A DNA stretch of 64,000 nt, taken from the NCBI RefSeq assembly GCF_017316305.2, contig NZ_CP147250.1, positions 682,001 to 746,000 of the forward strand, read 5' to 3'. Each line of letters starts with the position of its first letter. The stretch's first letter is position 1. The position numbers and the translations under genes were made by a program. The notes under the pieces are model-generated. The model searched no databases. It was not told where the DNA came from and saw only the letters and a list, made by a program, of their open reading frames with translations. The DNA comes from Enterococcus sp. DIV1094 (GTDB lineage Bacteria; Bacillota; Bacilli; Lactobacillales; Enterococcaceae). Below, piece by piece: positions 45,276 to 55,832 of this stretch.

Positions 45276-46442
45276 ATGTTAGATAAACAAATATATAGAA
45301 AATTATTTTCGGAATCTTTTTCAATCCCTATAGAAGTAACCTATTGGGATGGCAGTAATGAGAGATACGGATCACCAACGACAGATTTAGCAGCATCAAT
45401 TACTTTTAATGAAGAAATAGCTATCAAAGAAGTGATCAACAATGCATCGATTACTTTTGGAGAAGCATACATGAATAAGAAAATTGAAATAAATGGGAAC
45501 ATCCAAAAAATTATTGCTGATGCTTATCTTCAACAAAATAGCTTCTTGCGATCACGTAAATATATGAAATTCCTACCTAAATTAGCTAGACACACCAAAA
45601 CACAGAATAAAAAGGATGTTGAACATCACTATGATTTAGGAAATGATTTTTATCGCTTATGGCTAGATCCCACATTGACTTATTCATGTGCATACTTCAA
45701 AAATCCTGAAGACTCACTAGAAACTGCTCAATTAAATAAAATTGGACGTATCTTAGATAAATTATTTATAAAAAAAGGGGATACCTTACTTGATATAGGA
45801 TGTGGTTGGGGAACATTGATTCTTAAAGCAGCGAAGGAATACCATGTGAAATCAACTGGGGTTACATTGAGTAGCGAACAATATCACTATATTAAACAAA
45901 GGATAAAAGAAGAAAAATTAGAAGATAAATGTGAAGTGATTTTAGCAGATTATCGTGAACTAAAAGGGAAAAAATTTGATCATATAACAAGTGTCGGAAT
46001 GATTGAACATGTTGGTCAAGACGGGTTGAATGAATACTTTATGAGTATTGATCAATTACTAGCAGAAAAGGGAACAGCACTTATCCATGGCATCAGCAGG
46101 CAACAAGGCGGAGCAACGAATGCTTGGTTGAACAAATACATCTTCCCGGGGGGATATGTTCCTGGGGTCGTAGAATTGGTTGATACAATCACTACAAATA
46201 ATCTTCATGTTATTGATCTCGAAAGCTTGAGAAGAGATTATCAACTGACATTAGAACATTGGATAAGTAACTTCCATGCAGTCAAAAAAGAAGTGATTTC
46301 TATGAAGGGAGAAACTTTCTATCGGATGTGGGATCTATATCTACAAGCCAGTGCAGCCGGGTTTCAATCAAGTAATATTGATGTAGTGCAATATTTAATC
46401 GTAAAACCTGCTAATAACGAGATTCCCATGCGTCGTATATAG
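45276..46442 (+). CDS. cfa: Cyclopropane-fatty-acyl-phospholipid synthase family protein
   Basis: 388 residues: an N-terminal lipid-binding region (about 1-100), then an SAM-methyltransferase core with EHHYDLGNDFYRLWLDPTLTYSCAYF, DIGCGWGTLILKAAKEY and SVGMIEHVG. It methylenates double bonds of membrane phospholipid acyl chains using SAM, stiffening the membrane under acid stress. Start ATG after GAGGGAG. It lies between coiA and mecA on the opposite strand and ends in its own terminator. Confidence 0.94.
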   Translation: MLDKQIYRKLFSESFSIPIEVTYWDGSNERYGSPTTDLAASITFNEEIAIKEVINNASITFGEAYMNKKIEINGNIQKIIADAYLQQNSFLRSRKYMKFLPKLARHTKTQNKKDVEHHYDLGNDFYRLWLDPTLTYSCAYFKNPEDSLETAQLNKIGRILDKLFIKKGDTLLDIGCGWGTLILKAAKEYHVKSTGVTLSSEQYHYIKQRIKEEKLEDKCEVILADYRELKGKKFDHITSVGMIEHVGQDGLNEYFMSIDQLLAEKGTALIHGISRQQGGATNAWLNKYIFPGGYVPGVVELVDTITTNNLHVIDLESLRRDYQLTLEHWISNFHAVKKEVISMKGETFYRMWDLYLQASAAGFQSSNIDVVQYLIVKPANNEIPMRRI

Positions 46443-46487
46443 TTAATGGTACGTGTCTATTTACTTTGATCTCGTTTATAACATAGA

Positions 46488-46532
46488 AAATCCGGAAGAA
46501 AAGTTGTTTCACTTTTCTTCCGGATCTTTTTC
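46488..46532 (+). terminator. Terminator of cfa
   Basis: AATCCGGAAGAAAAG pairs with CTTTTCTTCCGGATC and is followed by TTTTTC. Confidence 0.9.
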
Positions 46533-46664
46533 GATTAAACGCTTCATTCATTATTGATAACGAATTATTTGGTCAAGCAGAGACTCTATATGTTTTTTGT
46601 CTCAGTCTCCACGATAAAGCCTACCTAGCAGTTCCAACTGTCGCTATGGTAACTTATCTTTGCT

Positions 46665-47315
46665 TTATTCAAAATAAAATTTCACACGTTCCAAAGCATT
46701 TCGTTCCATCAATTGTTGCCCATATTCATTCAATGCTTCAGCGGTTCGTGTACTTTTTTCGGCGAATTCTAAAATACGTGCAAATTGATTTTCAACGTCC
46801 GTTTGGTTTAGATTCTCCATCCAGAAGTGAACGACTAAATAATAGCGTCCATCTAATTGGTATAGATCTGTCCAAGCTGATTCTAACTGAACGTCATTCG
46901 CAAGCTGGATCACTTGTTCAAAGTCACTGAACACAAAGATTGCTCGTTGCTCACTTGCAGTAGTAGATTCTGTTAAGTCGCTTTCCTCTTCATTCGCAAG
47001 CATTTGCCCTTGAAGAAACTCACTAACATCTGCGCTATTCAATGTCGATTCATTGTTTTGGCCCAGCTCTTCGTCTGGCATGTTCTTACTGATAAACAGT
47101 TCTAGGCCATCTCCTTTTGGCAAAACTTGGAAAGTGACAGCTTCGCTACTTTGGAACTCCTCTTCAATATCCACTTCTTCTAAGATACTATAAAAAAAGT
47201 TTTCTATTTCTCTGTGGTTACCTAATAAATCTAAAAATGAGACACCTCGTTCTTCTAGGTCCTCATGACCGATCATCACACGAATCGTATTCTCATTGAT
47301 ATGTTCCATTTCCAT
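46665..47315 (-). CDS. mecA: Adaptor protein MecA
   Basis: 216 residues. The N-terminal substrate-binding domain starts MEMEHINENTIRVMIGHEDLEERGVSFLDLLG; an acidic linker (about 95-125) leads to a C-terminal ClpC-binding domain. It brings substrates such as ComK-type regulators to ClpCP. It neighbours spx, which is also under proteolytic control. Confidence 0.94.
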   Translation of the reverse strand: MEMEHINENTIRVMIGHEDLEERGVSFLDLLGNHREIENFFYSILEEVDIEEEFQSSEAVTFQVLPKGDGLELFISKNMPDEELGQNNESTLNSADVSEFLQGQMLANEEESDLTESTTASEQRAIFVFSDFEQVIQLANDVQLESAWTDLYQLDGRYYLVVHFWMENLNQTDVENQFARILEFAEKSTRTAEALNEYGQQLMERNALERVKFYFE

Positions 47316-47424
47316 TTGCTACACCTCACTTTTTCCCAACTATCCATATAGATTAATTGTAGCGAAATAAGAATAAATGTAAAGAAAAAATAATTAAGTC
47401 CTCAAAAAACACAATCTATTTTTA

Positions 47425-47462
47425 ATAAAAAAAAACTTAGGAAGACTTCTTATCTTCCTAAG
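47425..47462 (-). terminator. Terminator of spx
   Basis: CTTAGGAAG with its complement around an 9-base loop, followed on the minus strand by nine T. Confidence 0.9.
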
Positions 47463-47477
47463 CTTGATCTGTGTTTT

Positions 47478-47876
47478 CTATAAGCCAGCCATTAGCTGGG
47501 CTTGACGTAATTCTAACTGACGAACATCTCGTGGTAAGAAACGACGAATTTCATCCTCATTAAAACCAACTTGTAGACGTTTGTTGTCGATCATGATTGG
47601 TCTACGTAACAATCCTGGGTTGTTTTGTACAAGTTCTAAAAGTTCTTGTAATGGTAACTCATCAAGATCCATGTTTAATTTTTGAAAAACTTTCGAACGT
47701 GTAGAAATAATTTCTTCTGTTCCGTCTTCCGTCATTTGTAAGATCGCTTTTAACTCAGAGCTATTAAGTGGTTCTGAAAAAATATTTCGCTCTACAAATG
47801 GAATCTGATGCTCTTGCAACCACGCACGAGCCTTTCTGCAGGAAGTACAACTTGGGGAAGTATATAGTGTTAACAA
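47478..47876 (-). CDS. spx: Transcriptional regulator Spx
   Basis: 132 residues. Redox disulphide switch CTSC at residues 10-13 ([16 protein letters not shown]), and the RPI motif with an arginine near 92 (LLRRPIMID). It binds the RNA polymerase alpha C-terminal domain and redirects transcription under disulphide stress. The start codon is TTG at 47876, nine bases after AAGGAG. SpxH encoded at 32 kb should control its stability. Confidence 0.96.
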   Translation of the reverse strand: MLTLYTSPSCTSCRKARAWLQEHQIPFVERNIFSEPLNSSELKAILQMTEDGTEEIISTRSKVFQKLNMDLDELPLQELLELVQNNPGLLRRPIMIDNKRLQVGFNEDEIRRFLPRDVRQLELRQAQLMAGL

Positions 47877-47879
47877 CGT

Positions 47880-48629
47880 GCATCACTCCTTTTTGTGATT
47901 ATAGCCACATTTTTGTAACAGAGGATCATGAAATTCCTCTATCTGTCCCTATTATACCTAATCAACATTTAAATAGCTAGCTTTTTTTAAAATTATTTTT
48001 TAAAAAAATGAAAGTTATCTAAGATAGATATACAGTTAAACCAAGGTTTCTCCTTTATTCGCAGTTAAAAAATTAGAGTTTTCAAATACTTTCACAATGT
48101 AAAATATATATATAACAGCATGTAAATCTGTACCAATCTTTTTTAAATCTCAAAAAATGAGAACGTTTTTTCTACATTAAATGTTTTTTATTTATTTTAA
48201 TAACAAACAATTTAAAAAACTCAGAAAATATTGAAATTAAAAAAAAAGCTTATTTTAACGCTACAACAAAATCGTACGTACATAATCATTCGATCAAAAA
48301 GTCAAAAATCACTCGTTATCTTACACGTTAACGTTATTTTATATTTTACTAATTTTATTTTTTCTGTATTAAAAAAACAAGTTATCTTTTGTTTTGTTTA
48401 TTTTTATAATTATAATCCATTTGATAAAGACGAAATGGATTTGTTGATTTCTTTATAATAAAATTAATTATTTTTAGTTAAAAAAACTAAAAACGATAAA
48501 CCTTACTCTGTCAAGCAATTAGAAATATAGTAAGAAAAACCTTTAAATTTCAACGTTTTTACCGCCTTTTTTTTGATACAATAAGCGAGGATTTGTGAAA
48601 AGATAGAATATTGAAAGGCGTGTAATAAT
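47880..48629. other. A/T-rich 750-base intergenic region
   Basis: No convincing gene. A 75-codon frame at 48231-48458 has atypical, isoleucine/phenylalanine-rich composition and no ribosome binding site. A weak hairpin with a T run (TCTCAAAAAATGAGA, then ACGTTTTTT) is at 48148-48170. It contains the spx upstream region (TATAAT at about 47955) and that of the HAD gene. Confidence 0.5.
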
Positions 48630-49352
48630 TTGATTAAATCAGTTGTATTTGATGTTGACGATACAATGTATGATCAGCAACAACCATTTAAGAATTCAGT
48701 CAAAAACGTAATACCACAAGTAACAGATGAAGATATGCATGACTTATATATCCGTTTCCGTCATCATAGTGACGAGAATTTCCCGAAAGTCATGGCTGGA
48801 GAATGGACACTTGATTATATGCGTGCACACCGGATCAGCCAATCATTGATCGATTTAGGTTATTCACCTATCCCAGATGACAAATGCCTCTTTTTCCAAG
48901 AAGTGTACGAAGAGGAGTTGGCGAATATCTGCCTTCACCCTGAAGTGAAAAAAACACTTGATTATCTTAAAGAAAATAATGTTCCATTAGGGATCATCAC
49001 GAACGGCCCAACGGACCACCAAACCAAAAAATTAAATCAACTTCAATTAACAAATTGGATTCCTGCTGATTGCATGTTAGTTTCACAAGCAACTGGCTTT
49101 CAAAAACCAGAGAAAGAGATTTTCCAATTAGCGGAAAAAACGTTCAATATGTCACCAGATGAAACACTATACGTCGGTGATAATTACGAAAACGACGTGT
49201 TAGGCGCGAAGAGTGCCAATTGGCAGACCTTGTGGTTCAATCACCGGAAACGTTCAATCAATGAATGTCCAGTGTGTGATAGCGAGATCAATGAGTTCGA
49301 TCAATTGCTACCAGCTATCAAAGTCGCTTTAGGCGAAGCTCAGCTTGTCTGA
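48630..49352 (+). CDS. HAD-superfamily hydrolase (YjjG-like)
   Basis: 240 residues. HAD motif I FDVDDTMYD (D9/D11), motif II ITNGPTD near 130, motif IV VGDNYENDVLGAK near 190. The start codon appears to be TTG at 48630. The small cap and sequence resemble nucleotide or sugar phosphatases of the YjjG/YsaA type; substrate unknown. Single gene followed by an imperfect hairpin. Confidence 0.85.
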   Translation: MIKSVVFDVDDTMYDQQQPFKNSVKNVIPQVTDEDMHDLYIRFRHHSDENFPKVMAGEWTLDYMRAHRISQSLIDLGYSPIPDDKCLFFQEVYEEELANICLHPEVKKTLDYLKENNVPLGIITNGPTDHQTKKLNQLQLTNWIPADCMLVSQATGFQKPEKEIFQLAEKTFNMSPDETLYVGDNYENDVLGAKSANWQTLWFNHRKRSINECPVCDSEINEFDQLLPAIKVALGEAQLV

Positions 49353-49387
49353 TCAAAAAAGGATTCATCCCTTGAAACAATCATAAA

Positions 49388-49436
49388 ACCAAGGTAGTCG
49401 GCTTCGCAGGTTTGCGAAGCTAACTCCCTTGGTTTA
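49388..49436. terminator. Hairpin between the HAD gene and the SNF2 helicase gene
   Basis: ACCAAGG/CCTTGGT outer stem and GCTTCGCA/TGCGAAGC inner stem; T-poor tail. Convergent genes on both sides. Confidence 0.6.
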
Positions 49437-49480
49437 TTTACAATCTATACTAATAATTGAGCAATAACTATCTTTGGCTT

Positions 49481-52400
49481 TTATTCGTCCGTTTCACCAA
49501 TACTTAGAATCAAACGGATATCTTCTTCTGTCAGCTTCGTCAATTGTTCTTCATTTCCTTGGATCACTTTTTGGAATAATTCCCGTTTTTCTTGCTGTAA
49601 AGAATCCATCCGTTCCTCAATGGTCCCTTCGGCAATCATTCGCCAGACCTCAACGACATTTTTTTGCCCAATACGATGCGCTCTTCCCGCAGCTTGTTCT
49701 TCGATTGCTGGATTCCACCATAGATCATAAAGGATGACTGTATCTGCTCCCGTTAGATTCAATCCAGTGCCTCCGGCTTTGAGTGAAATCAGAAAGACGT
49801 CTTTTTCACCTGCATTAAAAGCATCGACCATCGTTAAACGGTCTTGTGCTTTTGTACTTCCTCGTAAATAGAATGTACTCAAACCTAAATCGGCTAATTC
49901 CTCTTGCAGTATCGTCAGCATCCCTGTAAATTGTGAGAACAAAAGGACACGACGGTTATTTTCTTTTGCCGCTAATAACAAATCTTTCACTTGTTCTAAC
50001 TTACCTGATCCCCCTTGGTAGTCTTCGACAAATAAACGAGGGTCACAACAAATTTGACGTAACCGTGTCAATCCTGCTAAAATACCGATCCGATTCTTTT
50101 TGAATGACTCTGAATCCATCGCTGATACTTCTTCACGCATTTGTCTTAAATACGCAAGATACACTGTTTTTTGTTCTTCTGTTAATGCAGAATAAAGATT
50201 CATCTCTGTTTTTTCTGGCAAATCTTTGAGAACGGTTTGTTTATCTCTTCTTAAAACAAATGGACGGATCATTTGTGCGATTTCATCTGTTGTCAACTCT
50301 CTAAATCGTGTCCGATTCGGAAAGAAGCCTGGCATGATCGTAGCAAATAATGACCATAACTCTTCAAGACTATTTTCAATCGGTGTACCGCTCAAAGCAA
50401 ATCGCTGAGGGATATGCAATTCTCTTAAAGCTTGGGCAGTCTTTGTACTGCTGTTTTTCACCATCTGCGCTTCATCCAACACTAAATAATTGATGGTCGA
50501 TGCTTGATATTCAGCAAGATCTTGGCGTAAGCTCGCATAAGAAGTCACACGAATATCTACTTTTTCAGCTAACAAGGCTTCTCGTTCTTTCTTATTCCCA
50601 TTGATCACTTGGACACTCAAGGTCGGAGCAAACTTCTTCACTTCCGCTTGCCAGTTATAGATCAAACTCGCCGGTGCGACGATCAAAGCAGCCAGTGAAC
50701 CTTTTTCTTCCTTCTCTGAAAGTAGAAAAGCAATTGTCTGTAAAGTTTTCCCTAGACCCATTTCATCGGCTAAAATACCACCAAATTGATAATGCCCTAA
50801 CATTTTCAACCATTGAAACCCTTGTTTTTGATAATCTCTAAGCTCTGCTTGCAAATTTTTCGGCAAAGCGGCTTCGTAATTCGTAGGATCGATCAAGTCA
50901 CGGGTCATTTGTTGAAAAGAGTCACCAAAGCTGGCATTACTCCCAGAAAATTGTTCTTTGATCAGCAATCCTTGATTTTTAGGCACTTGGATGATGCCAT
51001 CTTCTGAACGGATCGTTTCTCTAAACTGTTGCAATATTTTGCTCGTTTGTTGGAACTCTTCTGAATCAAACGATAGCACTTGCCCACTTTCTAACGTGTA
51101 AAACGCATCATTTCGTAGCAAGCTCTGCAAGACACTGTCGATTTCATGCTCATTGATACCCGTCACATCAAAACGGATATCTAGCCAGGAGCCTGTTTCT
51201 TCTACTTCGATCTGTGGTTGATGTTTTTGCGCATCTAGATATAATTCGCGTAATTTTTTACCTATACGCACTTCGCCAAATTGACGAAAAACAGCTAGTT
51301 CTGTCCGGAAAAATAAATACAATGCTTCGCCTTCGGGTAATGGACGTTCATACCCGGTCTGATTTTTCCGATAACGATACATGCGGAACAAATCAAGGAC
51401 GCGCTGTTCTTGCGCTGTGTCTCTTAATATCTCGGTGGTTTGCTCAGCGTGTGTTTCATGGCGTTCATCCGTCGAGAACACAACGTCGCCATATACAAAG
51501 TCGATTCTTGCTTGGATCTTTCCTTTCATTTTTTTGAAAACAAAGACAAACTCCACTGGGATATCAGCGATTTCGGCTGTCACTTCTTCTGCGATGTCAA
51601 CTGTCCCTATTTGATTTAGCAGCGGTAAAATTTCTTTGAATAAAGAAGACAGTTCTTTTTTTCGAAAGGCAACTTCTGGCTCTTCAAATCGTTTCATCAG
51701 CTGTTTCCAAGTTAAGTAGACTGCCTGTTGTTGTTTCGTCAAATGGTAAAAGGTCCCTTGCCTGATTCCCCACTGATAGTGAGACAAGAACAAATCAAAG
51801 TCACTCACAGCAGTCAATTGATACTGCTTGTCAATTTTTTTGACTTGAAAACTTAGCGGTTTAGTCTCTTCAGAAAATTGGATGCCATGGTAATTTTGAT
51901 CGTTGAGCTGTAATTGCAACCGTGTGGATTGATTCATTCGCTCTAACAAAGATTTCGATTGATCGATTGGCAAAAGCAAGTAGCGTTTGTCCAATTTTCC
52001 TTTTACCAAGACCCCATTTGCCCCTAATAGTGTTTGGGTTTGGGCAATACCCGCCAGTAGATCCATTAGTCGTTGATCTTCTTGTTGGAAGACGCGGCGT
52101 TCTAAACGAAATTGGTATTGCTTATTGACGGTATAGGTATCCCCTTCTGCATAAGCCTGTAGAAACTCATAAATATTTTTTACGATATATGTTTTCTTCG
52201 GCGTTTCTAAAAAGCCGATACGTAGATACACCGCTAAAATCGAAAGTTCTGGATGGTATTGATTGGTTTCGATCTGCTCGACATGATAATCGATCACTAA
52301 AGGTTGCAAAGCTTTCGTAGAACTTTTCCCTTTTAGTCGGGCAAATCCTTTTGTCAATAATTCTCCTTCACTCGTTTTCTTCGTCGGTTCGATCATTTTT

Positions 52401-52675
52401 TGATCTTTCTGCATGATGCGAGACAGTTGTTTTGATCGTAAATACAACTCTACTGCAACAGTGTGCTTGCAATAATGATGCTCTTCCCAGTAAGGGCATT
52501 GACAGTAGTCGATTTCTTTTGCCGTGCCATCTAAATCGACTAAATACAGCTCACTACCTAAAACCTCTGCATGCCACACATGTTCTTCTGGATCTGGGAC
52601 AACCGATAACACACGGTCTTCTTGCAAATATTGACGCCCTCTTGCAATGACTTTTTCCGGAATACTCCATTTCAT
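49481..52675 (-). CDS. SNF2-family DEAD/H-box helicase with SWIM zinc finger
   Basis: 1064 residues. The SWIM finger at residues 57-72 (CQCPYWEEHHYCKHT) is followed by a long helical region; the SNF2 core starts near 620: ADEMGLGKTLQTIAFLL, VAPASLIYNW, LDEAQMVKN, SGTPIENSLEELWSLF, and helicase C motifs SLKAGGTGLNLTGADTV and QAAGRAHRIGQ. This is the bacterial HepA-like SNF2 group of Gram-positives. It is an ATP-dependent DNA translocase of unknown role, often next to sbcCD, suggesting work on DNA repair or transcription complexes. Confidence 0.92.
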   Translation of the reverse strand: MKWSIPEKVIARGRQYLQEDRVLSVVPDPEEHVWHAEVLGSELYLVDLDGTAKEIDYCQCPYWEEHHYCKHTVAVELYLRSKQLSRIMQKDQKMIEPTKKTSEGELLTKGFARLKGKSSTKALQPLVIDYHVEQIETNQYHPELSILAVYLRIGFLETPKKTYIVKNIYEFLQAYAEGDTYTVNKQYQFRLERRVFQQEDQRLMDLLAGIAQTQTLLGANGVLVKGKLDKRYLLLPIDQSKSLLERMNQSTRLQLQLNDQNYHGIQFSEETKPLSFQVKKIDKQYQLTAVSDFDLFLSHYQWGIRQGTFYHLTKQQQAVYLTWKQLMKRFEEPEVAFRKKELSSLFKEILPLLNQIGTVDIAEEVTAEIADIPVEFVFVFKKMKGKIQARIDFVYGDVVFSTDERHETHAEQTTEILRDTAQEQRVLDLFRMYRYRKNQTGYERPLPEGEALYLFFRTELAVFRQFGEVRIGKKLRELYLDAQKHQPQIEVEETGSWLDIRFDVTGINEHEIDSVLQSLLRNDAFYTLESGQVLSFDSEEFQQTSKILQQFRETIRSEDGIIQVPKNQGLLIKEQFSGSNASFGDSFQQMTRDLIDPTNYEAALPKNLQAELRDYQKQGFQWLKMLGHYQFGGILADEMGLGKTLQTIAFLLSEKEEKGSLAALIVAPASLIYNWQAEVKKFAPTLSVQVINGNKKEREALLAEKVDIRVTSYASLRQDLAEYQASTINYLVLDEAQMVKNSSTKTAQALRELHIPQRFALSGTPIENSLEELWSLFATIMPGFFPNRTRFRELTTDEIAQMIRPFVLRRDKQTVLKDLPEKTEMNLYSALTEEQKTVYLAYLRQMREEVSAMDSESFKKNRIGILAGLTRLRQICCDPRLFVEDYQGGSGKLEQVKDLLLAAKENNRRVLLFSQFTGMLTILQEELADLGLSTFYLRGSTKAQDRLTMVDAFNAGEKDVFLISLKAGGTGLNLTGADTVILYDLWWNPAIEEQAAGRAHRIGQKNVVEVWRMIAEGTIEERMDSLQQEKRELFQKVIQGNEEQLTKLTEEDIRLILSIGETDE

Positions 52676-52694
52676 TTGTTATCAATCTCCCTTC

Positions 52695-55600
52695 TTAACC
52701 AAAATGATAGCGTATCTCGCTTTGTCCACTACCTTTTGTATCAATTCGTATTTGTTGTAAGACTCGTTCTTTCAACTCACGTACATGGCTGATGATCCCA
52801 ATCATCCTGCCTTCACTTTCAACTGTTTCTAATGCTTCCATGGCCATTTCTAACGCTTCTTCATCGAGAGAACCAAAACCTTCATCAATAAACAAAGCTT
52901 CGATCGTGATACCACCGGCCTGTGCTTGGATGACTTCTGCTAAAGCTAAGGCTAAAGACAACGCTGCAATGAAACTTTCTCCGCCAGATAATGTATGCGA
53001 TCCTCGAGTCGTTCCTGCTTCGTCATCGTACACATTGATCTCTAAACCAGTCTTCCCACGGTAGCTACCTACTTCTTCATCTAGCTCAAACTGGTAACGG
53101 CTTTTTGTCAATCGCATCAGATGTTCATTTGCTACTTGTAACACTTCTTGTAAGTAAACTTGTAAGACATAGCGTTCAATACTCGTTTTTTTAGGATTTT
53201 CCCCATTCATCGTCTGTGATAATTGTTGCAACTCAACCAACTCATCTAATTGTTCCTGACTATTTTGATAAGATGTCGTATATTCTACCATCACTCTTTG
53301 ATTATTCCGATGTTCTTGTTGTAAGTGATAAATCAGTTGTTGCTGTTCTTCAATCGCTTGTTTGATTTTTTCGATTTGTTCACTCAAAACAGTTAGATCT
53401 TGGGGATTTTCATCGAAGGTCACATGTTGCAATTGTTCCAAACGAGTAGAAAGCACTAATTGCTTTGTTTGATACTCCTTGATCATTGTTTTCGCATGTT
53501 CGTAAGTAGCTGTGTCCTCTAACAATGCGGCTACTGCTTCTTGTGAAGAAAAATCACTATGTTGTTCCAAGAAACCAGTGATTTTGCGTTGTTCTTTTTC
53601 AAATTGAGCAGTTGTCTTTGCAATTTGTTCGGTCAACGTGTCGATTTTAGTTGTCAAAATTGCTGATTCTTGTTGAAGTTTCTCCCCTTGTGCGAGCTGA
53701 CCTTCCAAGTCTTTCTTATTTACGACTACCTGTTCAACTAATTGATCTGCTTCTTTCGCTAAAGTATCGATGTTCTCTGTTCCTAATTGTTGCCTCAATC
53801 CTGCAAGTTCACCTTGGATTCGTTGGATTTTTTCATTATGGCGAGTTTGCTGGGCTTTCACTTGCTCGCTTTTTTCCTGATTGCTTGCAAGCTCTTCCAC
53901 AATCGTCACTTGCGCTTCTTCTGCTTCTTTGATTTTCTGTAAACGATCCTTGAGATTTTTTTCGATTTCTGCAAACGCACGAGCAATATCCTCTTTTGCA
54001 TCAATTTGAAAGATTGCTTTTAATTCTGTACTTAAATAAACGGCTTGTTGCTCCAACTGTTGACTCGTTTCCAATTGTTGCTGCTTCAAACGAGCAAGCT
54101 GTTGCTTCATTTCTTCGATTTCCGCTTCTTTTCGACCAATTTCTTGGTGCGTTTTTTCAATCGCTTTTTCTGCTCGCGTCATATTTTCTTCAAGCACAAC
54201 GATGTTTTCTTCAACGGAATCATGATGATCCGGTGTCAAAGGATGCTCTGTGGCACCACAAACCGGACATGGTTCACCGGGCACTAGCAGTGTTTGTAAA
54301 TAAGCAATTTGGGACTTTGCCCAATCACTTTTACATTGCTTGAATTCTTGTGTCTGTTGCTCTAATAATTTTTGACTTGCTAATAATTGCTCTGTAGCTT
54401 GTTCCAATTGTTGATGATTTTGTCCTAGCTCTTTCTCGAGTTGTTCGAGACGTTGCTGTTGTTCACAGTACCGCTCCTCTTCTAAACGTAAACGTTCATA
54501 GGCTAACTGTTCTTCTTGTAATTTCCCTTGTGTAGCCAAGATCGTTTGACTCTCTTGTTGTTTTTCTTGGAGGATCAATTGCTCTGTTGCCAACTGTTGG
54601 GTCTGTTGCTGTAAGTCACTAAACGCTTTTTCTAATTCCGAAAGCGCCGATTGTTTTTCTCTAAAAGCATCGGCAACTGGGATCAATCGTTGTTTATCTT
54701 GGAGCGCTTGGCTCATTTTCGCTATTTTTTGTTCGAGATTTTCTCGTGTCTCTTGCTGTTCCTGCCAGTTCTGTAAAGCACTTGCCACTTCATTGAAACG
54801 TGTCGTCAGTTGTTGCTTTTCCTCATTTTGTTCCGCAAGTGATCCTTGGTACTCTTCGCTACGTTCAAGTGGCATCCGCAATTCTTGAGCAAGTTCATAA
54901 CGCGTCAGCCATCTTTGTTTCTCCTCGATCATTAGCTGTTGTTCATTGAGTTCTTGCTGTTCTCCTAACAGTTTTTGCTTTTCTTCATACGCAGATTGTT
55001 GATTTTTCCCATGGTAATAATCTGTTTCGCTGATTTTTTGTTCTTCTTTCAGTTGCTCGAGCACTTCTTGCTCTGTGGCAATCTTTGTTGCAATTTGGGC
55101 TTGTTGCTCTTCCCACTCATTGATGACTGTTTCAAAAGAGTGTAAGCCAGCCTCTTGCTGCTCATCATGGGAACTAAATTGCCTTTGCAATAAGACTAAT
55201 TCTTGTTCCAAATGATCCAGTTCTTTTTGCTTGTTCTTGGCCTTTTCTTTCAATTGTTCGTTGAATCGTTGAAAAAATTGTGTGCCAAACAAGTTCCGTA
55301 AAACTGTTTCTTTTTCACTACTAGAGGAAATCAAGAAATTTCGGAATTCTCCTTGCGGCAATAAAACGATTTGTGCAAACTGTTTCGCATCTAAGTTCAA
55401 TAATTCTTTAATTTCTTGATCCACTTCGCTGCGTTTTGTTAGTTGTCGGATCTCTTTTCCTTTTTCATCAAAAATCGTCAAACTAACTTTTGCTGCCTGT
55501 TTTCTCATTCCCTCGCCTTTGCGTTTCGCTAACAGCTGTTCTGGCTTACGCTCGATTTCATAACGTAACTGTTGATGTTCAAACGAAAAAAGGACGATCG

Positions 55601-55826
55601 TTTCATCTTCTGGTGTCGCAAACAACGACCGCATCTCTTTACCTGAACGCAGTCTTCCCGATGTTTCCCCAAAAAGTGCATAAGTCATGCCATCAAAAAT
55701 CGTTGTTTTCCCTGCTCCGGTTTTTCCTGTGATCAAAAACAAGGAAGCTTGGGTCAATTTTGAGAAATCAATCGTTTCATTGATAAAAGGGCCAAAATTT
55801 TTCAATCGTAACGTCTGTGGTTTCAT
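52695..55826 (-). CDS. sbcC: Exonuclease subunit SbcC
   Basis: 1043 residues, an SMC-like ATPase: N-terminal Walker A ITGKTGAGKTTIFDGM, two very long Gln/Glu-rich coiled coils around a zinc hook VPGEPCPVCGATEHP near residue 520, and C-terminal signature LSGGESFIAALSLALALAE with Walker B ALFIDEGFGSLDEEAL. With SbcD it cuts hairpins and protein-blocked DNA ends. Seven bases separate it from sbcD. Confidence 0.97.
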   Translation of the reverse strand: MKPQTLRLKNFGPFINETIDFSKLTQASLFLITGKTGAGKTTIFDGMTYALFGETSGRLRSGKEMRSLFATPEDETIVLFSFEHQQLRYEIERKPEQLLAKRKGEGMRKQAAKVSLTIFDEKGKEIRQLTKRSEVDQEIKELLNLDAKQFAQIVLLPQGEFRNFLISSSSEKETVLRNLFGTQFFQRFNEQLKEKAKNKQKELDHLEQELVLLQRQFSSHDEQQEAGLHSFETVINEWEEQQAQIATKIATEQEVLEQLKEEQKISETDYYHGKNQQSAYEEKQKLLGEQQELNEQQLMIEEKQRWLTRYELAQELRMPLERSEEYQGSLAEQNEEKQQLTTRFNEVASALQNWQEQQETRENLEQKIAKMSQALQDKQRLIPVADAFREKQSALSELEKAFSDLQQQTQQLATEQLILQEKQQESQTILATQGKLQEEQLAYERLRLEEERYCEQQQRLEQLEKELGQNHQQLEQATEQLLASQKLLEQQTQEFKQCKSDWAKSQIAYLQTLLVPGEPCPVCGATEHPLTPDHHDSVEENIVVLEENMTRAEKAIEKTHQEIGRKEAEIEEMKQQLARLKQQQLETSQQLEQQAVYLSTELKAIFQIDAKEDIARAFAEIEKNLKDRLQKIKEAEEAQVTIVEELASNQEKSEQVKAQQTRHNEKIQRIQGELAGLRQQLGTENIDTLAKEADQLVEQVVVNKKDLEGQLAQGEKLQQESAILTTKIDTLTEQIAKTTAQFEKEQRKITGFLEQHSDFSSQEAVAALLEDTATYEHAKTMIKEYQTKQLVLSTRLEQLQHVTFDENPQDLTVLSEQIEKIKQAIEEQQQLIYHLQQEHRNNQRVMVEYTTSYQNSQEQLDELVELQQLSQTMNGENPKKTSIERYVLQVYLQEVLQVANEHLMRLTKSRYQFELDEEVGSYRGKTGLEINVYDDEAGTTRGSHTLSGGESFIAALSLALALAEVIQAQAGGITIEALFIDEGFGSLDEEALEMAMEALETVESEGRMIGIISHVRELKERVLQQIRIDTKGSGQSEIRYHFG

Positions 55827-55832
55827 GCTTGA

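Noticed and set aside
48231..48458. 75-codon plus-strand frame in the A/T-rich gap
   Set aside because: No ribosome binding site, composition dominated by A/T-rich codons, no recognisable domain; likely chance.
52695..55826. Gln/Glu-rich repeats in SbcC as a separate repeat feature
   Set aside because: They are the normal coiled-coil arms of an SMC-like protein.
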